From Chloroflexota bacterium (GTDB taxonomy: Bacteria > Chloroflexota > Limnocylindria > Limnocylindrales > CSP1-4), in assembly GCA_021789355.1 (NCBI GenBank), contig JAJYJR010000331.1, positions 1 through 6,666 on the forward strand: a DNA stretch of 6,666 nucleotides, given 5' to 3'. A model generated the notes under the pieces. It had not been told where the DNA came from. It ran no database searches and was given only the letters and a program-made list of their open reading frames with translations. Every line of letters begins with the position of its first letter. Position 1 is the stretch's first letter. Both the position numbers and the translations under genes were made by a program. Below are positions 1 through 6,666 of the stretch, one piece after another.

Positions 1-51
1 CAGCTCGGGCGGATACCGGCGCTGGAACGGGCTGCTGCTCTGTTCTGCCAT
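1..51 (-). CDS. Transposase OrfA, IS3-like, N-terminal fragment (cut by window edge)
   Basis: Seventeen codons are visible, reading MAEQSSSPFQRRYPPEL. The RRYPPEL motif resembles the beginning of the helix-turn-helix domain (HTH_Tnp_1 type) of IS3-family OrfA, which typically starts with a basic stretch followed by (R/K)Y(P/S)PE(L/F). OrfA binds the IS ends and is normally fused to the OrfB DDE integrase by -1 frameshifting; none of that is visible here. The ATG at 51 was chosen because this frame gives the motif and the most G/C-ending codons (13 of 16). A GGAGG at 63-67 lies 11 bases upstream, which is long, and a GGAG at 54-57 is too close. Another ATG at 59 in a different frame sits 3 bases from the same GGAGG and cannot be fully excluded. 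Its position just inside the IS terminus supports the call. Confidence 0.55.
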   Translation of the reverse strand, partial: MAEQSSSPFQRRYPPEL

Positions 52-74
52 GACTCCATGATCCTCCAAGCGTT

Positions 75-103
75 GGAGTCTCCATCGAAGTCAGGGCGGT
101 TCA
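75..103 (-). repeat. Putative terminal inverted repeat of the IS
   Basis: This is the outermost part of the proposed element, beginning TGAACCGCCC and ending in a GGAGACTCC stretch when read on the minus strand. Only one copy is in the window, so the inverted-repeat character is inferred from its position at the coding break and from its TG terminus. The inner limit at about 75 is a guess based on usual IS3 repeat lengths. Confidence 0.45.
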
Positions 104-3100
104 CTCTGCCTGCGCGGCGGCAAGAAACGTCGCGGAGTACTTGCCTTTGCCCTGCCCGTACCTCGCCATCGCCTTCTGGTAGAGCGTCAGGTGTAGCTTC
201 TGCACCGGGGTCAGTGCGGCAAGGCAGGCCCGCCACGCGAGATGCTCACCGATCGATGCGGTCAGGCCTCGAATCTCATCGTTCAGTGCGGCAACGCGGG
301 CGATGCCACCGTCTGACGACACATCCAGCATCTCAATGAGCCAGTCTTCGGCCTTGGCCCAGCGGAAGGCCGCCTCGTACCGGGCGAGTCGTTCGCCCCA
401 CGGTCCATCGTCGGCGAGTTGGGCGAGCGTGGGCTCGGATGCCTGCGTCGCAAGGCGGGCGAGCAAGTCGTCCCGCCGCTGGATCTGCCAAGCCACCAGT
501 CGGCGTTGCGCGACCGCCGCGCTCGCAGCCGCGAACGCGTTGGGGTCTCGCTCGTCGATCGCCGCCAACACTGCGGGAACCAGGTCTCCGGGATCGGCGA
601 TGATCGTCGCCTCGACCCGGGCACGAAGGCCAGCGAGCTCGCGCTCCGTGTCCTCGAAGGCAGCGAGTGCGTCAACCCCAAGCGCGGTCCTCCGAAGCGT
701 CAGCCATCCGGCACCGTCCGCCCAGGACGGCAAGGGTAGGCCGGGCATGCTGGCCATCGCCGCCACGATGTCGGTGCGACAGCGTTCAGCGGCGAGCACG
801 CGGTCAAGCGCCGCATCGAGCTCATCGAGCTCAGCCAGCACGGTGCGCCCGCTGTCGCCTGAGATGAGACGCTCGTCCACCCACGCCGTGCGAGCGTGTT
901 CGACGGCAAGGCGAACGTCGACCCAAGTGCGCAGCTGCGCGAGCACGGGCGCCGAGACCGGCTCCTGGCCGTTCACCCGGAGCGATCCAAGGGCCGCGCG
1001 GGCATCCCTCACGACTCCGGGCCTGAACGGCCCGATCCCCAATCCCTTGCCGGCGTGGAGGCGAGCCAGAAGGGTCTCGACGGCCGCCCGCACGGTGATG
1101 GGCTCCGCCCCGGGCGCGCCAGTCACCGCGAGCCCGTCGGCAACGGCGGCCCGTTCCCGGAGCGACGCGATCCATTCCTCGGTGCGCGCCTTCCGTTCGC
1201 GCCACCTGGCAGCTGACCCCGAGAGGGCGCCTCCGAAGGCGGCGATCTCCCAGGCTTCGCCGACTGCGGCGGCAGCTCGGGCGCTCTCCAGCCGGTCGAT
1301 CGCATGGACCAGCGCCAATCGGTCTGCGTGGGAGGCCGCGGCCAGGATCTCCGCGTATGGCAGCTGGCTGCTTTCGGCAGCGCTGGCCGCAGCGGATCCG
1401 AGTTCGGCCCGACGCCGACACAGCTCCGCAAACTCCTCGCTCGACGGCAGGTCCGGTATCGGGACACGCGCACTGGCCTCCACGTCGGAGGGGATGGATC
1501 GGGCGAGTCCGGCGAGCTCCGCCCCCTCCGCATCCGTGAGGACCGGCGCATCGCCGAGCATGTCCGATGCCCACCCGAACGCCTCGCGCTCATCGGCAAT
1601 CTGCGCAGCGAACTCAGAGAGCGTGCCCCGGTAATCGCCGATACCGGGCTCGTGCACCTTCGCGTCGCCCTCGCGGACTGCGCGGATCGCCGCCAGATGG
1701 CGTCGGCGCTCCTCATGGGCTCGCTCCCTGAGCTGCCTGTAACGCGCCGTCCGCTGGTCGATCTTCGGTGTTTGCCATTCCGGATCGTTCGAGCGGTTGA
1801 CGATCGTGCTCACCGACCGTTGGAGCTCGCGCATCCCGGCTCGGCCGTCGCCGACGAGACTGACCGACAGCGCGCGGATCTCGTCGGGCAGCTTGTCGAG
1901 CAGGACTTCAAGCGCGCGACTGGTATGGCTCGTGACCAGGACCCGCTGGCCGTTCGCGAGGAGGTGCGAGACCAGATTGGCGATGGTATGGGACTTGCCC
2001 GTCCCTGGAGGCCCCACGACGACGACTCCATCGGACCGAGCCAGGCGGTGCAGCACCTCGCGCTGCTCCGCATTGAAGGGCTTCGGGAAGTACAGCTCGT
2101 CATCCTCTGCGATGAATGGCCCACGGAGGGCATGCGCCTCCTCAGCTGGGCCGTCGTCGGGCTCCGCGACGAGACCAGCGACAAGACTGGGGACGAGACT
2201 GCCACCCTCGAGCTGGCCGTCCACCTTCTGGTAAAAGGCCAGCAGCGACCGCGTTGTGCGTTTGCGGACGATCAGTGCCGGCGCAAGGGCAACGAGCACG
2301 CCCTCCTTCGGCATCGGTGGGGCGTCGAGACGCGCATCGAAGACGGCGTCCGGTCGCATCGCCTGCGTCCACATCGTCACCGCGCCCGCCAGCACGGTCC
2401 CGCTCCAGACGTCCGAGCCGGCGGGCTCGAGGATCGCGTAGACGCTGTCGCGGATCTGCTTGGGTGGAATGAGCTCGGGGTCCAGCATCTCGTCTTCGAG
2501 CTGGATCCCGATGCCGTCTGCAGCTGGCCGGACAGTGATCCGGCCGGTCTGCGCCTCGTAGAGGACCTCCGTCCTCAGGGTGATGAGGTGCCGACGCACG
2601 CGGGCATGCTCGTCAGGGACGAGCATCAGCCCGGCACCGACCACCACCTCATACCGCTCGCCGAGTTGACCGGCCTGCTGCCGGATCCGGAAAAGATGCT
2701 CGTAGAGCCCCAGCAGCGGCAGTCGCGGCCCGTACTTGGCGCTCCACGCACGCCACGCATCGAGGTAGTCGTCATACGCCGCCACCACACTATCGGCGAG
2801 TTCCTCGCCGTCCTCAGGTTCGCGCAGCTCGGGCTCGGAGGTTGGCTCGCGATCGTCGAGGAGCCAGCCCCAGAGCCCGATCGGCGGCTGCGGCCGCGGC
2901 GGGATGTGCGGGCGCTCCACCGCGATCCAATCCGTGTCGTCAGAGTGGCCATTGTGCGTGACGCAATGGCAGCCGGGCACCTCGGGGACGTCCGCGAACC
3001 AGACGATGTCCTCGTATTGGTCGAGGTCCCGGACTGTCGCAGTCTTCATCTGCGTCAGCCGTTGGAGGAACTCGACGAGGTTTCTCGCCCGGCGACTCAG

Positions 3101-3124
3101 GTCGGCTTGGTCTACATTCGTCAA
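101..3124 (-). CDS. Superfamily 1 AAA_11-type helicase/ATPase, C-terminal half lost to IS insertion
   Basis: The visible product is 1007 residues. A conserved-looking N-terminal domain (residues 1 to about 340; motif DQYEDIVWFADVPEVPGCHC near 35-55) precedes a Q-type motif (FNAEQREVL, about 350-358), a perfect Walker A (GPPGTGKS, 371-378, coded at 1991-2014) and motif Ia (VLVTSHTSRALEVLL, about 395-409). A charged, Ala/Arg/Glu-rich helical region, probably coiled coil, runs from about 450 to 970. In this large SF1 family the P-loop is split from Walker B by just such a region, followed by a GKGKY-like motif, Walker B, the second RecA domain and often a C-terminal nuclease. Here GKGKY is present (992-996), then the frame ends within 11 residues, so Walker B and motifs III-VI are missing. 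The stop is the first TGA of an IS3-like element, so I treat this as an IS-interrupted gene. A TTG start at 3124 is preferred over the TTG at 3130 because GGAGG lies 7 bases upstream of it. Expected role: ATP-driven nucleic-acid unwinding or translocation in an accessory, possibly anti-phage, cassette; as it stands the product is probably inactive. Confidence 0.85.
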   Translation of the reverse strand: MTNVDQADLSRRARNLVEFLQRLTQMKTATVRDLDQYEDIVWFADVPEVPGCHCVTHNGHSDDTDWIAVERPHIPPRPQPPIGLWGWLLDDREPTSEPELREPEDGEELADSVVAAYDDYLDAWRAWSAKYGPRLPLLGLYEHLFRIRQQAGQLGERYEVVVGAGLMLVPDEHARVRRHLITLRTEVLYEAQTGRITVRPAADGIGIQLEDEMLDPELIPPKQIRDSVYAILEPAGSDVWSGTVLAGAVTMWTQAMRPDAVFDARLDAPPMPKEGVLVALAPALIVRKRTTRSLLAFYQKVDGQLEGGSLVPSLVAGLVAEPDDGPAEEAHALRGPFIAEDDELYFPKPFNAEQREVLHRLARSDGVVVVGPPGTGKSHTIANLVSHLLANGQRVLVTSHTSRALEVLLDKLPDEIRALSVSLVGDGRAGMRELQRSVSTIVNRSNDPEWQTPKIDQRTARYRQLRERAHEERRRHLAAIRAVREGDAKVHEPGIGDYRGTLSEFAAQIADEREAFGWASDMLGDAPVLTDAEGAELAGLARSIPSDVEASARVPIPDLPSSEEFAELCRRRAELGSAAASAAESSQLPYAEILAAASHADRLALVHAIDRLESARAAAAVGEAWEIAAFGGALSGSAARWRERKARTEEWIASLRERAAVADGLAVTGAPGAEPITVRAAVETLLARLHAGKGLGIGPFRPGVVRDARAALGSLRVNGQEPVSAPVLAQLRTWVDVRLAVEHARTAWVDERLISGDSGRTVLAELDELDAALDRVLAAERCRTDIVAAMASMPGLPLPSWADGAGWLTLRRTALGVDALAAFEDTERELAGLRARVEATIIADPGDLVPAVLAAIDERDPNAFAAASAAVAQRRLVAWQIQRRDDLLARLATQASEPTLAQLADDGPWGERLARYEAAFRWAKAEDWLIEMLDVSSDGGIARVAALNDEIRGLTASIGEHLAWRACLAALTPVQKLHLTLYQKAMARYGQGKGKYSATFLAAAQAE

Positions 3125-3369
3125 CGCCAACCCTCCGGTCCGCTTGCCAGCACCTCCCCGTCCTCCCTCGACAGTGCTCGAGCACCCGGGGCAACGGCTG
3201 CCGCCCTCATCCGGTGGCGATCGTGCACGGGCAGGGCGAAGTCGCCGTGGATGGATCGCGCCGTCCGACTGCGGAGGGACTCGACGAGGGATTGGGCTGC
3301 GAACTCGTGGTGTCCGGCCCTCCCCGACGTCGTCTCTCGGTGCGCGCGTTCAGGTGGTCGGGTGGGCAT
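3121..3369 (-). CDS. Possible small ORF (82 aa) bridging the two helicase genes, function unknown
   Basis: I do not recognise this product. It is an 82-residue, Arg/Ala-rich, hydrophilic sequence with no visible signal peptide, membrane segment or catalytic motif. Three points favour it. Its ATG at 3369 overlaps the end of the SF2 helicase gene by 20 bases. An SD-like GGGGA lies 6 bases upstream (3376-3380). Its TGA stop shares bases with the TTG start of the SF1 gene (TTGA), an arrangement typical of translational coupling. Against it, the overlap can arise by chance in high-GC DNA, G/C-ending codons are only about three quarters of the total, and the many arginines are typical of random high-GC frames. 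If it is not a gene, this interval is a plain 225-base intergenic gap in which I see no convincing promoter or terminator. Confidence 0.3.
   Translation of the reverse strand: MPTRPPERAHRETTSGRAGHHEFAAQSLVESLRSRTARSIHGDFALPVHDRHRMRAAAVAPGARALSREDGEVLASGPEGWR
3132..3136 (-). promoter_or_regulatory. Ribosome binding site that fixes the SF1 helicase start
   Basis: A GGAGG sequence on the minus strand lies 7 bases before the TTG at 3124 but only 1 base before the in-frame TTG at 3130. The spacing supports the TTG at 3124 as the true start. No ATG or GTG start competes: the only nearby ATG is out of frame and is followed at once by TAG. Confidence 0.6.
3174..3185. repeat. 12-bp perfect palindrome GTGCTCGAGCAC
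   Basis: The 12 bases equal their own reverse complement and lie about 50 bases upstream of the SF1 helicase start, between the two helicase genes. They have no loop, so a terminator is unlikely, and no T-run follows on either strand. A dimeric repressor site is conceivable, but the palindrome may be chance in GC-rich sequence, and it would fall inside the possible small ORF. Confidence 0.25.
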
Positions 3370-6300
3370 GGTCTTTCCCCGGCTCCCTCAGCCCCCCGAC
3401 AAGGTGCGGTCCACCCACATCCCCCCGGATCCCAGGCGGGGCCAGATCGATCCGCAGGGCATCAAGGTACGGCTCGAGCCCTGTGCTCGGCGTGCGGTCA
3501 CGCAGGTATGCGAGGAGATCTTCCTGGCGCGGCTGACCGAACACCAGGCGATAGGCTGCCAGCGACTTCTTCAACTGGTCGAGCTGCTCGATCTCCCGGC
3601 TCAGCGGCAGTGTTGGCACGTACCGCTCGATGTGGTGCTTCCCCTCGTACACCCAGTACGGCACGAGGTCCTGGCGGCCCCGCGCCTGCGGGGAGCGCCG
3701 GGCGGCGGCGAACATCGCGGACCACGGATCGACGCGTCCGGCGAACGCCTCGCGTCGATGGGCCGCGGCGACGTTGCGCCGCACGGCGTGGCCCTTGTAG
3801 CGGTGGACGCGACCCTCGCGCTGCTCGAAATCGACCGGATTCGCCGGCAGGTTCCAGTGCACGACGGCATGGCAGTACTGGTGGAAGTCGAGCCCTTCCT
3901 GGCCGATCGACGTCGTGACGAGCACGAACGGCCAGAACGGCGAGTTGAACGCGCGCAGCACCTGACCGGAGCGCTGGATGGCGGCCTCCTCGTCGGTCGT
4001 GTCAACGCCGTAGCGCAGCGCGAACCGTGCGCGCATGCGCTGGGACGCTGCCACACCGTCGCCGCCGATCGCGTCGAATCCGTACAGCGGGGCACGGATC
4101 GACAGCGCGGCGTACGCAGCGTCGGCGACCGCGGCGGCCCGTGATGGTGCCGGTGCCTGGAGGAGGCCCAGCCAGTCCGGCACCACATGCCCGTATTCGT
4201 CGAGCGTCGCCTGCAGGTTGCCATCGAAGCAGTAGCCGAGCACACGCCGCCAGTAGCCCCGTCCCGATCCGCTGCGCCCCCGCACCAGCGCCATGACCTC
4301 GGGGACCCCGAACAGGCTGCGCAGGCCCCAGGCAATCCGGCACGCCCCTGCGCGAACGGCGGGGTCTGTGAGGTCACGTTGGTAGGACGGGCCGCGCGCA
4401 AGCATCCGCAGCGCCGTATTGGCCGGTGAGGCGATCCCGATCAGGGCCAGCGTCGCGGTGAGGTCATCGGGCGGACGCCCGAGCTGCAGCCGGCCGTCGA
4501 GCACGCCGCGCACCTCGTCGAGGTGGGCGACGAAGCCGTCGAGATCAGCACCGTCCGGGCCGTCGCCGGCGGAGGTCCAGGCCGCCGCGATGTCGCGGGC
4601 GGGCCTCGTGAGGAACGCCTCGAGCGACGCCGGATCCAAGCGCTGCTCGAGCAGCATGGGCGCCGCCCAGTACCAGTCCTCGTCGACCGGGCCGTCCTTC
4701 GGCGCGCGCCGGATCAGCGGGCGCAGCGCCCTCGCGACCCGCTCGGTTGCCTTGGCGAGGATCGCGTCGCCCGACACGACGCCGCGGCCCTTCTCGCCTG
4801 CCGCGAGCTCGAGCGGGTCGGTCAGGCGAGCCAGGGCGGGGCTCGGCAGCACCAGCGCGAGGACGCTCATGGCACCGGGCGTGCCGTCCTTCGTGCGGAA
4901 CTGAAGCAGCGAGCGCAACCGCCGGCGCGCCTCCGGGGTGTTGGCGGCGGCAGGATCGCGCGCCTGCATCATCCGACGCTCGGCCTCGTACGAGAGGGTC
5001 GATGCGACGGCCTGCGGCACCACGGTCCAGGCCGAGAAGACGAGTCGTTTCGTGAAGGACGCCGCGCCCTTGCTCGCATAGGGGCCTCGCGGCCGGTAGT
5101 ACGGCAGCGACGGCGGGATCCAGAGCAGGCGCCAGGCCTCGCTCTCGAGCACGTCGCCCGCGAGCGCACGCAGGCGCGCGTTGCCCGGGTCGAGCCGTCG
5201 GTACGCGCGGATCGCGGCCGGATCGAGCAATCCCGCGCCCTCGGCGAGGGCGCCGACAGCGTCCGGCGGCAAGGTCCCGGCCGACGAGGCCGCGCGCAGA
5301 CGGCGCTTGACGTCGTAGCCGTCCATGAACGAGAGCGGATAGGGCGCCGACTTCCAGTACTCGACCGCGTCGTCCGCACCGAGCGCGCGGCTCACCCGGT
5401 CGAGCGCAACGAACGCGCGCAGGTCGTCGGGCTCAACCGGCGCGGGTGGCACATCAGGCTCGACGAGCATCCCCGAGCGGTGCGGGGTCGCCGCCAGTCG
5501 CTCCGTTCGCACCATGACGCGCCGCAGGCGCCGTTCCACGGCCATCCGTCGCCGCCGCACAATCTCTGGCCCGAGCACCGGCAGTTCGAGCACGGCCGTG
5601 TGGTAGGCGCGCAGCTCGCCGCGCAGCCGAGCGGCATCGTCGCCCAGGAGGAACTCGCTCGTTCGGACGAAGTCGGCGTAGTGGTCGTCGTCGCCCGCCT
5701 CGGCCGCGAGCGTGTACATCTTGTACGGCGTGGCCGAGAGCAGCAGCGTGCGGGCGTGGCCGCCTCCGTTCTCGTAGTTGAAGAGCTGATGTGCGAGGGC
5801 GGTCGGCCCGTCGGGGCCCGTGGGAGCGTCGAGCAACCGGCGGAACCGCTGGAACTCGTCGAGGATGATGAGGTCAGGCTCGATGGCATCGATGGAACTC
5901 TGGGCAAGGCGTGCCCGCAGCTCTCCCACGACCTGCTGGCGCGCGGCCGCGAGCTCCCGCCGGTCGCGCCGCCGCAGCCGTTCCGCGAGCGCCTCGAACC
6001 GATCGCGCAGGGCGTCCTGCCCATCGGTCTCGCCCGCGTTGACCAGCGCCCTGAAGCGCTCAGCGATCGCCTCGTCGATCTGCCCCGCCGTACGCCCGAC
6101 TCGCCGCCAAGGGAACTGGTCCCGCACATAGGACTCGAAGGCCTGCTCGCCGGCGCCGCCACGGAGCGCGCGGAACACACCCGGGTGGCGCAGCCGGCGG
6201 GAACCCCAGGCATGGACGAGGAGCCAGTACACGAGCGCACGCTCGTCCCGCCGCCCGGACTGGTCGCCCATCTCGAAGCTCGTGCCCGGCGTGAACGAGA

Positions 6301-6666
6301 CGAAGTTCACCGGGGTCGAGCGCAGCGCGTGCAGCTGCGTAGCGAGAAGGGTCACACGGGTGGCGTGGTTGAGGCCGGACTGGGTAGTGACGTTGAGCCG
6401 GTTGAGGTTCTGGTTGGCGATCTCCGCGTTCGAGCAGATGTAGACGATGTCGACGCGCTTGACCCCGCCGGCCTGCAGGCGGTCGATCGCCTTCGCGACG
6501 ACGCCGCGGGCCACGAGCGTCTTGCCGAGCCCCACCTCGTCGGCGACGAGGAAGCGGTGCACCGCATCGGGGTCGGTGTAGAGGCGGCGGAACACGTACT
6601 CGACGGTCTTGCGCTGGAACTCCTTGAGCCCGGCGAGGATGGGCGGTGCGATCGGTTCAGGCGCCA
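3350..6666 (-). CDS. Superfamily 2 (SNF2/RapA-like) DEFQ-box helicase, 5' end at or beyond the window edge
   Basis: At least 1104 residues are visible, numbered here from the first complete codon at 6664. RecA1 has a Q-like motif (LKEFQRKTVEYVF, 13-25), Walker A in DEVGLGKT (42-49), motif Ia (IVYICSNAEIANQNLNRL, 73-90), Walker B as ILDEFQRF (267-274) and motif III SATPY (310-314). RecA2 has motif IV (LVFSAWTVVP, 541-550), motif V (GQEGLDFH, 921-928) and motif VI (QREGRVHRY, 948-956). About 180 residues separate motifs Ia and II and about 370 separate IV and V; these insertions are mostly helical and show no motif I recognise. The protein should be an ATP-dependent nucleic-acid translocase or remodeller, and every motif needed for ATP use is intact. 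A GTG at 6595 is too late to be the start because it would remove most of the Q motif. The bases TG at 6666-6665 could be the last two of an ATG/GTG/TTG start, giving 1105 residues, or the gene may extend further. It lies upstream of the SF1 helicase, 225 bases apart, probably in one operon. The DEVGLGKT P-loop is reminiscent of RapA/HepA-like ATPases, but the insertions and DEFQ box point to an accessory-system helicase rather than RapA itself. Confidence 0.9.
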   Translation of the reverse strand, partial: APEPIAPPILAGLKEFQRKTVEYVFRRLYTDPDAVHRFLVADEVGLGKTLVARGVVAKAIDRLQAGGVKRVDIVYICSNAEIANQNLNRLNVTTQSGLNHATRVTLLATQLHALRSTPVNFVSFTPGTSFEMGDQSGRRDERALVYWLLVHAWGSRRLRHPGVFRALRGGAGEQAFESYVRDQFPWRRVGRTAGQIDEAIAERFRALVNAGETDGQDALRDRFEALAERLRRRDRRELAAARQQVVGELRARLAQSSIDAIEPDLIILDEFQRFRRLLDAPTGPDGPTALAHQLFNYENGGGHARTLLLSATPYKMYTLAAEAGDDDHYADFVRTSEFLLGDDAARLRGELRAYHTAVLELPVLGPEIVRRRRMAVERRLRRVMVRTERLAATPHRSGMLVEPDVPPAPVEPDDLRAFVALDRVSRALGADDAVEYWKSAPYPLSFMDGYDVKRRLRAASSAGTLPPDAVGALAEGAGLLDPAAIRAYRRLDPGNARLRALAGDVLESEAWRLLWIPPSLPYYRPRGPYASKGAASFTKRLVFSAWTVVPQAVASTLSYEAERRMMQARDPAAANTPEARRRLRSLLQFRTKDGTPGAMSVLALVLPSPALARLTDPLELAAGEKGRGVVSGDAILAKATERVARALRPLIRRAPKDGPVDEDWYWAAPMLLEQRLDPASLEAFLTRPARDIAAAWTSAGDGPDGADLDGFVAHLDEVRGVLDGRLQLGRPPDDLTATLALIGIASPANTALRMLARGPSYQRDLTDPAVRAGACRIAWGLRSLFGVPEVMALVRGRSGSGRGYWRRVLGYCFDGNLQATLDEYGHVVPDWLGLLQAPAPSRAAAVADAAYAALSIRAPLYGFDAIGGDGVAASQRMRARFALRYGVDTTDEEAAIQRSGQVLRAFNSPFWPFVLVTTSIGQEGLDFHQYCHAVVHWNLPANPVDFEQREGRVHRYKGHAVRRNVAAAHRREAFAGRVDPWSAMFAAARRSPQARGRQDLVPYWVYEGKHHIERYVPTLPLSREIEQLDQLKKSLAAYRLVFGQPRQEDLLAYLRDRTPSTGLEPYLDALRIDLAPPGIRGDVGGPHLVGGLREPGKDHAHPTT

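Larger units (their letters stand above)
1..103 (-). mobile_element. Left end of an IS3-like insertion sequence, running out of the window
   Basis: Read on the minus strand, position 103 begins TGAACCGCCC, a TG-starting terminus of the kind I associate with IS3-family elements (family ends are TG...CA). A small ORF starting ATG lies 52 bases inside, the usual place for IS3 orfA, and its visible N-terminus carries an RRYPPEL motif typical of OrfA proteins. The boundary falls exactly where the neighbouring SF1 helicase loses its coding continuity: the helicase stop TGA is the first three bases of the proposed element. IS3 elements usually duplicate 3-4 bp of target, so the bases ctc (104-106, plus strand) are the candidate duplication. 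The right end and the orfB transposase lie outside the window. The family assignment rests on short motifs and memory, not on a database search. Confidence 0.65.

Noticed and set aside
50..105. Frameshift explanation: a WRIM stretch after the SF1 stop in another frame resembles the W-I-M-P motif that follows GKGKY in the family
   Set aside because: The likeness is only three or four residues and needs indels in two places. The IS terminus plus OrfA start explains the break, the exact stop position and the RRYPPEL motif more simply.
831..1574. A 247-residue minus-strand frame inside the SF1 helicase
   Set aside because: It is an alternative frame of the real gene, Arg/Gly/Cys-rich, without motifs. 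The helicase frame is uninterrupted across it.
303..1634. A 443-residue open frame on the plus strand
   Set aside because: It is Ser/Ala/Arg-rich low-complexity translation opposite the helical region of the SF1 helicase, with no motif or credible ribosome site. It is a shadow frame.
3125..3349. Terminator or strong promoter between the helicases
   Set aside because: I see no hairpin followed by a T-run and no recognisable -10/-35 pair on the minus strand. The two genes are more likely co-transcribed.
1304..4144. A 946-residue open frame on the plus strand
   Set aside because: It runs antisense through parts of both helicases and the junction. It shows no recognisable motifs and has an Arg/His/Leu-rich composition, as expected for a stop-poor shadow frame opposite G/C-ending codons. 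The minus-strand frames carry clear helicase motifs over the same bases.
6593..6595. GTG as start of the SF2 helicase
   Set aside because: The same frame stays open to the window edge, and the 23 residues before it contain most of a Q-type motif just upstream of Walker A, so translation must begin earlier.
1..6666. tRNA, rRNA, CRISPR array or tandem repeats
   Set aside because: Reading both strands, I saw no regularly spaced direct repeats, no tRNA-like cloverleaf ending in CCA and no rRNA-like segments. Nearly all the sequence is accounted for by the two helicase frames.

Overview
The window is high-GC DNA (about two thirds G+C or more by eye) with GTG/TTG start codons and strongly G/C-ending codons. 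This fits an actinobacterium best, but another high-GC bacterium cannot be excluded. Every gene I can support lies on the minus strand, so transcription runs from position 6666 towards position 1.

Layout in transcription order: (1) 6666-3350 is a large superfamily 2 (SNF2/RapA-like) helicase of at least 1104 residues. It enters from the right edge and carries a full set of helicase motifs separated by two long insertions. (2) A 225-base junction (3125-3349) holds a possible 82-residue ORF. Its start overlaps the helicase end and its TGA stop overlaps the next gene's TTG start. (3) 3124-101 is the N-terminal two thirds of a large superfamily 1 (AAA_11/DNA2-NAM7-like) helicase. It has a perfect P-loop and a long helical region, then stops just before the place where its family has Walker B. 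(4) 103-1 is the beginning of an insertion sequence that looks like the IS3 family. Its terminal bases TGA supply the stop codon of the interrupted helicase, and a short transposase OrfA N-terminus (17 residues visible) begins 52 bases inside.

The two large helicases are co-directional and closely spaced, so they look like one operon. Pairs of very large SF2 and SF1 helicases of this kind are typical of accessory genome-defence or DNA-processing cassettes, but no methylase, nuclease or other marker of a named system is visible here. The cassette appears to have been broken recently by the IS: the upstream 1007 codons are still open, while the catalytic half of the SF1 protein is absent from the window and would be expected beyond the left edge, on the far side of the IS.
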